Below, piece by piece: positions 1 to 5,095 of a stretch of DNA of 8,941 nucleotides; position 1 is the first letter of the stretch, and each line of letters starts with the position of its first letter. This DNA comes from Spirochaetota bacterium. Its GTDB lineage: Bacteria; Spirochaetota; Spirochaetia; DTKZ01. The stretch spans positions 1-8,941 of the forward strand of contig JAKQWJ010000117.1 of the NCBI GenBank assembly GCA_029562045.1. Reading direction: 5' to 3'. A program made the translations under genes and the position numbers. The notes beneath the pieces are model-generated. The model worked only from the letters and a program-made list of their open reading frames with translations, did not search any database and was not told the DNA's origin.

Positions 1-305
1 GCGGCGGCATAGGCGTCGGAGAGGGAGGCGCGCCGGACTGCCGCGTCGGCGGTTTCCCGGTCCACACCCCGTCTGACGAGCCCCGCCAGAAGGAGTCGGC
101 GCCCCTCCCGGGTTCTTTTCATGCGGAACTCTATCCACAGTTCGGCGTATCTGCGGTCATCCAGGTGGCCCTCGTCGGACAGCCGGTCCAGGGCGGCTTC
201 GATGTCCGACTCCTCGTATCCCCGGGCGGCGAGTTTGACATGAAGCCCCCGGCGGCAATGTTCGATCCGGGCGAGAAGGGACAGGGCCTTGTCGTAGCAG
301 TTCAT
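1..305 (-). CDS. recX: Regulatory protein RecX (5' part, runs off left edge)
   Basis: RecX binds RecA filaments in the cytoplasm and modulates recombinase and LexA co-protease activity. About 101 residues are visible. They show the helical-repeat pattern of the family: ALSLLARIEHCRRGLHVKL near residues 7-25, matching the family's 'A...L..R.HS..EL..KL' repeat, then an 'L..EGHLDDRRYAELW' segment near residues 43-58, matching the conserved 'GYLDD.rFA' motif, then a second basic repeat (RTREGRRLLLAGLVRRGV). The ATG at 305 is the first in-frame ATG and has GGAAG almost touching it, so spacing is poor; a non-ATG start further upstream cannot be excluded. The gene lies just after the rpsI terminator, so it is either transcribed by read-through or from a weak promoter I could not define. 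The C-terminus is outside the window. Family call is confident; the exact start is not. Confidence 0.85.
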   Translation of the reverse strand, partial: MNCYDKALSLLARIEHCRRGLHVKLAARGYEESDIEAALDRLSDEGHLDDRRYAELWIEFRMKRTREGRRLLLAGLVRRGVDRETADAAVRRASLSDAYAA

Positions 306-322
306 CTTCCGACCATTGGAAT

Positions 323-356
323 AAAAAAACCCCGAGGAAAGGCAGGCTCCCCGGGG
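323..356 (-). terminator. Intrinsic terminator of the rplM-rpsI operon
   Basis: Read on the minus strand, a GC-rich hairpin at 356-330 (5' arm CCCCGGGGA, 3' arm TCCTCGGGG, with one G-T wobble and a loop of about 9 nt) is followed directly by seven T residues at 329-323. It starts 25 bp after the rpsI stop codon. This is a textbook rho-independent terminator, and it separates rpsI from recX on the same strand. Confidence 0.85.
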
Positions 357-381
357 TCTATGGATGCATCCGACCGGTGTT

Positions 382-777
382 TTACCGCTTGGAGAACTGG
401 AAGCTCCGGCGGGCTTTGCGTTTGCCGTACTTCTTTCGTTCCACCATCCGGGAATCCCGGGTCATGAATCCGTTGGCCCGAAGGGCGGGCAGGTTGGTGG
501 CGTCGAAGGCCACCAGGGCCCGGGCGATTCCATGACGGGCGGCGCCGGCCTGGCCGGTGAGCCCTCCGCCGGCGACATTTATTTTGATGTCCACCTTCCC
601 GTCGTTGGCGGTGGCCATCAGGGGCTGCATGACCATGTACATATGCTCTTTGTTGAAGAAATACTGTTCGGCGGGCCGTCCGTTTATGACGATGGCGCCG
701 TTCCCGGGAGTAAGATAGACGCGGGCGACGGCGGTTTTTCTGCGTCCGGTGCCATGCTTCATGGAAGAAATGTTCAC
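382..777 (-). CDS. rpsI: 30S ribosomal protein S9
   Basis: Small-subunit protein of the 30S head; its C-terminal tail reaches the P-site tRNA. The 131-residue product has the usual family length. Visible hallmarks are [12 protein letters not shown] near the N-terminus, the S9 signature [19 protein letters not shown] in the middle, and the basic tail ending in RSFQFSKR, typical of the conserved S-K-R terminus. I chose the GTG at 777 because an AGGAG Shine-Dalgarno sits about 6 nt upstream. The reading frame stays open further upstream, but that part overlaps rplM and does not resemble S9. An ATG five codons downstream (762) is the alternative. It lies 16 bp after rplM in the conserved rplM-rpsI order, and is followed by the terminator at 323-356. 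Confidence 0.97.
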   Translation of the reverse strand: MNISSMKHGTGRRKTAVARVYLTPGNGAIVINGRPAEQYFFNKEHMYMVMQPLMATANDGKVDIKINVAGGGLTGQAGAARHGIARALVAFDATNLPALRANGFMTRDSRMVERKKYGKRKARRSFQFSKR

Positions 778-793
778 GGGTTTCTCCTGTTCC

Positions 794-1222
794 TTAGATT
801 TCCATCTGTTCCGGTTTCTGTGCGCCGTGGGGGTGGGATTCTCCCGCATAGACCTTCACGTTCTTGAACAACTTTCGGCCCAGGCGGTTTTTCGGCAGCA
901 TGCCCCGGATCGCCGTTTCCAGCGGAAAGGTGGGCTTTCGGGCGATTACCTTCTCGAAGGTTTCCGCCTTCAGGCCGCCGGCGTGCCCGGAATGCCGGTA
1001 ATACACTTTGGCTGCCCGCTTGTTGCCGGTGACGGCGATCTTGTCGGCGTTGACCACGACGACATAATCGCCCAATTCCTGATGGGGAGTGTAATACGGT
1101 TTGTTTTTTCCCCGCAGGACCGAGGCGATCTTTACCGCGACCCGGCCCAGGGTTTTTCCCGACGCGTCGACGATGTACCATTTCCGTTCGACATCTTTCG
1201 CTTTGACATATATGGTTTTCAT
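794..1222 (-). CDS. rplM: 50S ribosomal protein L13
   Basis: Early-assembling 50S subunit protein. The 142-residue length equals that of the E. coli protein. Family features in order: N-terminal beta segment with [15 protein letters not shown] (about residues 15-29), the helix with LRGKNKP, the strand '[18 protein letters not shown]', the '[13 protein letters not shown]' segment and the C-terminal '[22 protein letters not shown]' signature. The ATG at 1222 is chosen because family homology begins exactly there; the upstream open frame is only a GC-rich extension. A weak AAGGG lies about 7 nt before the ATG. First gene of the rplM-rpsI operon, with its own promoter at 1270-1298. In E. coli L13 represses its own translation, so autoregulation here is possible but not shown. 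Confidence 0.97.
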   Translation of the reverse strand: MKTIYVKAKDVERKWYIVDASGKTLGRVAVKIASVLRGKNKPYYTPHQELGDYVVVVNADKIAVTGNKRAAKVYYRHSGHAGGLKAETFEKVIARKPTFPLETAIRGMLPKNRLGRKLFKNVKVYAGESHPHGAQKPEQMEI

Positions 1223-1269
1223 TTTCTTGCCCTTTCCATGGGTGCTTTTCGACTGCAAGCCGAGAGGGG

Positions 1270-1298
1270 ATAGTAGCACACCGGGCGGATACTGACAA
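1270..1298 (-). promoter_or_regulatory. Sigma-70-type promoter of rplM-rpsI
   Basis: On the minus strand TTGTCA (1298-1293, 5 of 6 matches to TTGACA), a 17-bp spacer and TACTAT (1275-1270, 4 of 6 matches to TATAAT). The predicted transcription start is near 1263, leaving a leader of about 40 nt before the rplM ATG at 1222. The correct spacing and its position immediately upstream of a ribosomal operon support it. The rest of the 166-bp gap between 1223 and 1388 holds a very GC-rich stretch with a short perfect palindrome (GCGGGCGCCCGC near 1338-1349) and a weak 5-bp hairpin with a T-rich loop near 1300-1315, but no gene I can support. Confidence 0.75.
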
Positions 1299-1388
1299 GA
1301 CGGAAAAACCGTCCACCTGGGCGGGCTCCCCGGGGCTGCGGGCGCCCGCTGCGGTTTCGGCGACGCCTCTCCGCATCCGTCCGCCGGG

Positions 1389-1619
1389 TCACGTCCCCGA
1401 CGCTTCGTTCTTTCTTCCTTCCTTTTTCGCTTCCTTTCTGTCTTTGAGGTCCACGGTCCCGATGAAAATCGCCACCAGACCGACGGCCAGCGCGAGGACG
1501 GGAAGTCCGCCCCGCAGGAATACCGATACATGCGGCCACCATCGGGGGGACCAGGACACGGGGAGCACCGTGTACAGGGCCGTCGCCACCAGAGCGATCC
1601 CGAGCCAGAGAGCGACCAT
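1389..1619 (-). CDS. Small two-helix membrane protein, unknown function
   Basis: I do not recognise this gene. From the ATG at 1619 it encodes 76 residues: a first hydrophobic segment (MVALWLGIALVATALYTVLPV), a short tryptophan- and proline-containing loop (SWSPRWWPHV), a second hydrophobic segment (about residues 31-52, GGLPVLALAVGLVAIFIG) and a highly charged, lysine/arginine/glutamate-rich tail (KDRKEAKKEGRKNE). The pattern predicts a hairpin membrane protein with a cytoplasmic basic tail. No Shine-Dalgarno is seen before any candidate start. A TTG at 1655 and an ATG at 1628 are in frame, but both lie inside the promoter at 1627-1655, so the ATG at 1619, at the predicted transcript 5' end, is preferred. 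It precedes rplM, separated by 166 bp and a second promoter. The clear membrane topology makes a real gene likely, though short length keeps confidence moderate. Confidence 0.6.
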   Translation of the reverse strand: MVALWLGIALVATALYTVLPVSWSPRWWPHVSVFLRGGLPVLALAVGLVAIFIGTVDLKDRKEAKKEGRKNEASGT

Positions 1620-1626
1620 GGAGGGC

Positions 1627-1655
1627 ATTATAGAATTTTCCCGTATTGATTTCAA
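1627..1655 (-). promoter_or_regulatory. Near-consensus sigma-70 promoter of the small membrane gene
   Basis: Minus strand TTGAAA (1655-1650, 5 of 6), exactly 17 bp, then a perfect TATAAT (1632-1627). This is the best promoter in the window. The start of transcription should fall at about 1620-1618, that is on or beside the A of the ATG at 1619. It could also add transcription into rplM-rpsI, since I see no strong terminator between 1388 and 1223. Confidence 0.75.
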
Positions 1656-1665
1656 GCGGTATTAT
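1637..1665 (+). promoter_or_regulatory. Possible ferredoxin promoter, interleaved with the divergent one
   Basis: Plus strand TATTAT at 1660-1665 is a 5-of-6 match to the -10 consensus. A poor -35 (TTTCCC, 1637-1642) lies 17 bp upstream. The predicted start near 1672 gives a leader of about 22 nt holding the ferredoxin Shine-Dalgarno. The elements interleave with the opposite-strand promoter (-35 at 1650-1655, -10 at 1627-1632), so RNA polymerase could occupy only one at a time. The weak -35 keeps this tentative. Confidence 0.4.
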
Positions 1666-1693
1666 CCGTACCTTTCATCGGGAGGAGCTTCCC

Positions 1694-1948
1694 GTGCGGG
1701 TAAAGATAGATCAGGAAAAGTGCATCGGCTGCGGTCTCTGCGAGGAACTCCTCCCGGAGGTCTTTTCGGTGGGCATGTTTCGAACCCGGGTGGTCCGGTC
1801 CCTCCTGCGCCCCGAGGAGGAAGAGGCGGCTTTATCCGCAGCGCTGGATTGCCCCGTGGGGGCGATTTCGTTCGCGGAAACCGGACCCGGAGGCTTATCG
1901 GAGGGACCGGCGGAAGATCATGATGATGAAAGCCACGGCGAAAAATAG
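1694..1948 (+). CDS. Single-cluster 4Fe-4S ferredoxin
   Basis: Small cytoplasmic electron carrier. The 84-residue product has the Cys-x2-Cys-x2-Cys motif at residues 10, 13 and 16 (CIGCGLC) followed by LPEVF, and the remote fourth ligand in DCPVGAI at Cys53. This is the pattern of monocluster ferredoxins of the Thermotoga/Desulfovibrio type, in which the usual second set of cysteines is missing. The GTG at 1694 is chosen because GGAGGAG (1681-1687) lies 6 nt upstream and the family's start (V-x-V-D-x-x-x-C) aligns there; an ATG at 1646 would add an unrelated extension. The segment between the two cluster halves is unusually arginine-rich (FRTRVVRSLLR). The last roughly 20 residues form a charged tail (ending DHDDESHGEK) beyond the ferredoxin fold, encoded opposite the 3' end of the convergent membrane gene. 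Its redox partner cannot be told from context. Confidence 0.88.
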   Translation: MRVKIDQEKCIGCGLCEELLPEVFSVGMFRTRVVRSLLRPEEEEAALSAALDCPVGAISFAETGPGGLSEGPAEDHDDESHGEK

Positions 1949-2194
1949 CATGGGCAGATTGGACAGAACCAGGTTGAACACCGGAACCCCCCGGAGGACG
2001 AGCAGCTCGGAGTTCACGATGCCGAAGGCTCTGAGGGTCTGAAAAACGCTCTCGCCGTAACTCACGATGACGCCGAGAATCACGAACATCCAGGCCGTGT
2101 CCCGGGTTTTTGACCAGAGAAGGATGGACAGAAAGGTGACGACGGATTCCACACTCAAACGGCTGAGGATCGTCACCATGTACTCGAAGCTCAT
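1895..2194 (-). CDS. Small integral membrane protein, unknown function
   Basis: I do not recognise a family. The 99-residue product has three hydrophobic stretches, about residues 7-27, 35-55 and 71-94, and ends with a basic FRRSLR. It therefore looks like a three-helix inner-membrane protein with no soluble domain. The ATG at 2194 has a GGGAG Shine-Dalgarno about 7 nt upstream. It lies 13 bp after the aminotransferase-like gene, so it is the last gene of the six-gene operon. Its last 17 codons and stop overlap the ferredoxin gene end to end for 54 bp. No T-tailed terminator was found after its stop; a small perfect GCCCC/GGGGC hairpin at 1850-1862 lies inside the ferredoxin gene but lacks a T run. 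Confidence 0.75.
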   Translation of the reverse strand: MSFEYMVTILSRLSVESVVTFLSILLWSKTRDTAWMFVILGVIVSYGESVFQTLRAFGIVNSELLVLRGVPVFNLVLSNLPMLFFAVAFIIMIFRRSLR

Positions 2195-2207
2195 GGGCAG
2201 TCTCCCG

Positions 2208-3002
2208 TCAAGATTTTGCTGAACAGAGCCGCTCCACCAGAGCCTTTTCCCCGGGGGACCAGATCCCCGGCAGAATGGACGGCCGTTTCGGGTCCGGCGA
2301 GATTATGACCCCGGCGGCGAGAAGGCGGGAGCGTAACTCCGGATAATCCGCCTCCTCTTCGGGGAAGCAGTAGGGTCCGAACCGCTTCCAGCCCGGGAGC
2401 GACCAGTCATTCCAAATATCGGGAGAAGAGCCCCGCTTCTGCAGTTCCAGGGAGGCGCGATGAAGGCCCGCCGCCAGGAACGGGGACACCGGGTCCCCGG
2501 GGAGGAGGTTTTTCTCCCGATCCGGGGAGCAGGCGAAAAAAACCGGCTGGGGGGCGAAGGCCCCGGGAAAGGGCAGGATCGGAAGGAGAACGGAAAAACC
2601 GGAATAATCCGCCTCGGCCAGGGGACGGAAATAAACGGCCTCCTCCGGCGCCGGGCCGAAGAAGGGCTCCCGGATATCCTTTTCTTCCAGCGGACGCCCC
2701 AGGAAAACGCCCACAGCCCCCAGGGCTCTGTCGAAGGAGCGGTAGACCCGGAGGGACCAGGACCCGGGAACCAGGCCGGCCAGGCTTTTTTCCAGGCGCC
2801 GGTCGTGGATGGACGGGGCCTCCGCCAGGAGACCCCGGGAGAGCTGGTTTTTCAGCGTCGTCCCCAGCCCCGGGGGCCGATGGCCCAGAAGGGCCCGACC
2901 GCCGTTCAGCCACAGGTCCAGATGCCTCCGTCCCCGGGGGTCGAAAAGGTGGTAATCCCGGGCGCGGCGCACCATCGGTGTTTCGGAGGGTTCCGGGCTC
3001 AT
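2208..3002 (-). CDS. Degenerate class III aminotransferase-like protein
   Basis: The 264-residue product resembles the ends of a fold-type I, class III aminotransferase (glutamate-1-semialdehyde aminomutase type), whose members usually have about 420-450 residues. The N-terminal part 'FDPRGRRHLDLWLNGGRALLGH' (about residues 20-41) corresponds to the family's 'D.dG..yiD...g.g..llGH'. RVYRSFDRALGAV (about 85-97) sits where 'v.f.nSGTEA...A' is expected, but the SGTEA phosphate-binding sequence is gone. PVSPFLAAGLHRASLEL (about 171-187) resembles 'NPlA.AAglatLe', and the C-terminus (GVIISPD...WSPGEKALVERL) resembles the family's last domain. The segment that should carry the Asp of D-E-V and the PLP lysine is reduced to about 70 residues without either. 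Catalysis is therefore unlikely. The ATG at 3002 is preferred because GGAG lies 7 nt upstream; an ATG at 3008 overlaps the pcrA stop but has no spacing for that site. The homology is by eye. Confidence 0.65.
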   Translation of the reverse strand: MSPEPSETPMVRRARDYHLFDPRGRRHLDLWLNGGRALLGHRPPGLGTTLKNQLSRGLLAEAPSIHDRRLEKSLAGLVPGSWSLRVYRSFDRALGAVGVFLGRPLEEKDIREPFFGPAPEEAVYFRPLAEADYSGFSVLLPILPFPGAFAPQPVFFACSPDREKNLLPGDPVSPFLAAGLHRASLELQKRGSSPDIWNDWSLPGWKRFGPYCFPEEEADYPELRSRLLAAGVIISPDPKRPSILPGIWSPGEKALVERLCSAKS

Positions 3003-3004
3003 CC

Positions 3005-5095
3005 TCATGCTCCATCGACGGCGATCCGCTCCAGCCGTCTTTCATATTTCGGCAGGAAACTCAGGCTCCTTCCGGAGGAGAAATGCACCACCACCACCAG
3101 ATTGCCCCCGGTGACGGATCGTTTCCAGATGTAACCCGGGCCGTGCTCTTCGTGGTATACCGGGGCGCCCACGGGAAAGCCCGCCTCCTCCGGCGACAGC
3201 GGCTCCTCCGTCCCCCGGATACCGTCGGGGAGTTCCATCAGGAATCGGGAGGGCTCGAACTCCTGAAGGCGGCCGTGGAGTCTCCGGCTCCGGCAGTGGG
3301 TGAAGTGGACCTCCTTCCGCGCCCGGGTGATGGCGACGTAGAACAGCCGCCTTTCCTCCTCGATGTCCTCCTCCGACTCTTCCCCCCCCCGGGGAAAGAC
3401 CCCCTCCTCCATCCCCGTGACGATGACCCTGTCGAACTCCAGGCCCTTGGTATTGTGCATGGTAATCAGGGTGACCCGGGTCAGGGGGTCGTTCTTGTCT
3501 TCCGCCTCCCGGATCCGGGCGCTGTCCAGTTCGATTCCTTCCAGAAACTCGGACAGCCCCTCCGGGCCCTGGGGGTACAGGGAGGCGGCGTTGACCAGTT
3601 CCTCCAGGTTCTGGAGCTTCTGCGTTCCCGCCACCTCGTCCTGGTTTTTATGGTAGTCCTCCAGTCCCGAGTCCCGGATCAGCCTTTCCACGAAGCGGGG
3701 GAGGGGGTCTGCCTCCAGACTCTCCCGCAGCGTCCGCTGGAGGAGGAGGAAATCCTCCAGGGATGTCGCCGCCCTGCCCCGGAGATCGGTCCGGGCCTGA
3801 GTCATTGCAGCGGCGATGTCCCCGTCGGGTCCCAGGCGGTCCAGGATGCGGGACACCGCCGTTTCTCCCAGACCCCGGGGGGGCTTGTTGATGATCCGCC
3901 TGAAAGAGACCTCGTCCCGGGGGTTCGCAATGAACCTGAGAAAGGCCAGGGCGTCCTTGATCTCCTCCCGTTCGTAGAAACGGAGGGTTCCGACGATGCG
4001 GTAGGGCAGGCTTTCCCGGAGAAAGAGGCTTTCGAAGACCCGGCTCTGGGCATTGGTCCGGTACAGGATGGCCGTGTCCAGGTCGGGCTTTTTCCGGAGG
4101 AGAGAGAGGCAGAACGCCGCCTCCTCGTCCTGGTTCTCGCAGGTGACGATTGAGGGCTGGAGCCCCGCTTCGTTGGCTGTCCACAGGGTTTTTCCCAGTC
4201 GTCCCCGATTATGGTCCACCACCGCGGCGGCGGCGGCGAGGATGTTGCCGGTGGACCGGTAGTTCTGTTCCAGGCGGATGATCTGCGTTCCGGGGAAAAC
4301 TTCGGGAAAGGCCAGGATGTTCCGCACCTCCGCCCCCCGGAAACGGTAGATGGACTGATCGTCGTCGCCGACGACACAGATGTAGGCGTCCGGAGCGGCC
4401 AATTCCCGGAGCAGCCGGTGCTGGGCGACGTTGGAATCCTGGTACTCGTCCACCATGATGACCTTGAACCGGTCGTGGACCCGGCGCTTCACCTCCGGCG
4501 ATATCCGGAGCAGTTCGACGCAGCGCAGAATGAGGTCTCCGAAGTCCACATTGCCGATCCGGCGGAGTTTTTCCTCGTAGGCGGCGTAAATTTCCGGAAA
4601 ATCCGGGTCCTGGCTGACGTCGAACAGGGGCTCGCCGGGGGAAAGGGCGAAGTCCTTCGCCCGGCCGATGAGGAAGGCGTAACGGGCCAGGGACCTCCGT
4701 TCCCGGCCGGGGTAGAGGGTCTTCAGCAGCGAAACCATGTCGTCTTCGTCGTAGATCGAAAAATTGGCATGAAGTCCCAGGGCTGCGGCGTTTCTCCTCA
4801 GGAGCCAGGCGCCGAAGGAGTGGAAAGTGCGGATAAGGACTTTTTCCGCCCCCGGGGAAAGCCCCACCGCCCGTTCCTGCATCTCCCGGGCCGCCTTGTT
4901 GGTGAAGGTCACCGCCAGGATGTCCCAGGGGCTCAGGTTCCGGCTTTCCAGAAGATGGGCGATTTTTACCGTGATGACCCGGGTCTTTCCCGATCCGGCC
5001 CCGGCCAGAATCAGGAGGGGCGGACCGTAATGCAGGACCGCCTGACGCTGCATCGGATTGAGTCCCCCCAGATAGGACGGTTCCCGTTTCGTCAT
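3005..5095 (-). CDS. pcrA: ATP-dependent DNA helicase, PcrA/UvrD/Rep family
   Basis: Superfamily 1A 3'-5' helicase acting in nucleotide excision and mismatch repair and in removing RecA or stalled complexes from DNA. All motifs are present in order: Q motif LNPMQRQAV (12-20), Walker A AGAGSGKT (31-38), Ia VTFTNKAAREM (62-72), Ib RTFHSFG (89-95), II VDEYQDSN (215-222), III GDDDQSIYRFRGA (243-255), IV RLEQNYRST (274-282), V TMHNTKGLEF (545-554), VI ERRLFYVAITRAR (581-593). At the C-terminus, 'VYHEEHGPGYIW...VHFSSG' (646-676) matches the small beta-barrel that contacts RNA polymerase in PcrA/UvrD. The length of 696 aa is near the usual 720-740. The ATG at 5095 overlaps the rimO stop in an ATGA and follows GGAGG. 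Whether it should be called pcrA, uvrD or rep cannot be settled here. A run of nine G on the coding strand (3390-3382) lies just before motif VI. Confidence 0.96.
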   Translation of the reverse strand: MTKREPSYLGGLNPMQRQAVLHYGPPLLILAGAGSGKTRVITVKIAHLLESRNLSPWDILAVTFTNKAAREMQERAVGLSPGAEKVLIRTFHSFGAWLLRRNAAALGLHANFSIYDEDDMVSLLKTLYPGRERRSLARYAFLIGRAKDFALSPGEPLFDVSQDPDFPEIYAAYEEKLRRIGNVDFGDLILRCVELLRISPEVKRRVHDRFKVIMVDEYQDSNVAQHRLLRELAAPDAYICVVGDDDQSIYRFRGAEVRNILAFPEVFPGTQIIRLEQNYRSTGNILAAAAAVVDHNRGRLGKTLWTANEAGLQPSIVTCENQDEEAAFCLSLLRKKPDLDTAILYRTNAQSRVFESLFLRESLPYRIVGTLRFYEREEIKDALAFLRFIANPRDEVSFRRIINKPPRGLGETAVSRILDRLGPDGDIAAAMTQARTDLRGRAATSLEDFLLLQRTLRESLEADPLPRFVERLIRDSGLEDYHKNQDEVAGTQKLQNLEELVNAASLYPQGPEGLSEFLEGIELDSARIREAEDKNDPLTRVTLITMHNTKGLEFDRVIVTGMEEGVFPRGGEESEEDIEEERRLFYVAITRARKEVHFTHCRSRRLHGRLQEFEPSRFLMELPDGIRGTEEPLSPEEAGFPVGAPVYHEEHGPGYIWKRSVTGGNLVVVVHFSSGRSLSFLPKYERRLERIAVDGA

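Noticed and set aside
362..371. Palindrome GGATGCATCC just after the rpsI stop
   Set aside because: It is a 10-bp perfect palindrome with no partner site and no T run, so chance is sufficient. The nearby terminator explains the region.
778..849. N-terminal extension of the rpsI frame
   Set aside because: It overlaps rplM and does not resemble S9. The GTG at 777 has an AGGAG at proper distance and gives the normal length.
165..867. Plus-strand open frames opposite recX, rpsI and the terminator
   Set aside because: They run antisense to clear ribosomal protein and recX genes and across an intrinsic terminator. They have no domain similarity.
1223..1531. N-terminal extension of the rplM frame containing a hydrophobic stretch
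   Set aside because: It overlaps the small membrane gene region and the rplM promoter at 1270-1298. L13 homology begins at the ATG at 1222.
1620..1655. TTG start at 1655 for the small membrane protein
   Set aside because: This stretch is the -35 to -10 promoter itself (TTGAAA, 17 bp, TATAAT), so it would not be in the mRNA from that promoter.
1850..1862. GCCCC-GTG-GGGGC hairpin as terminator of the six-gene operon
   Set aside because: The stem is only five base pairs, there is no T tract, and it lies inside the ferredoxin coding sequence.
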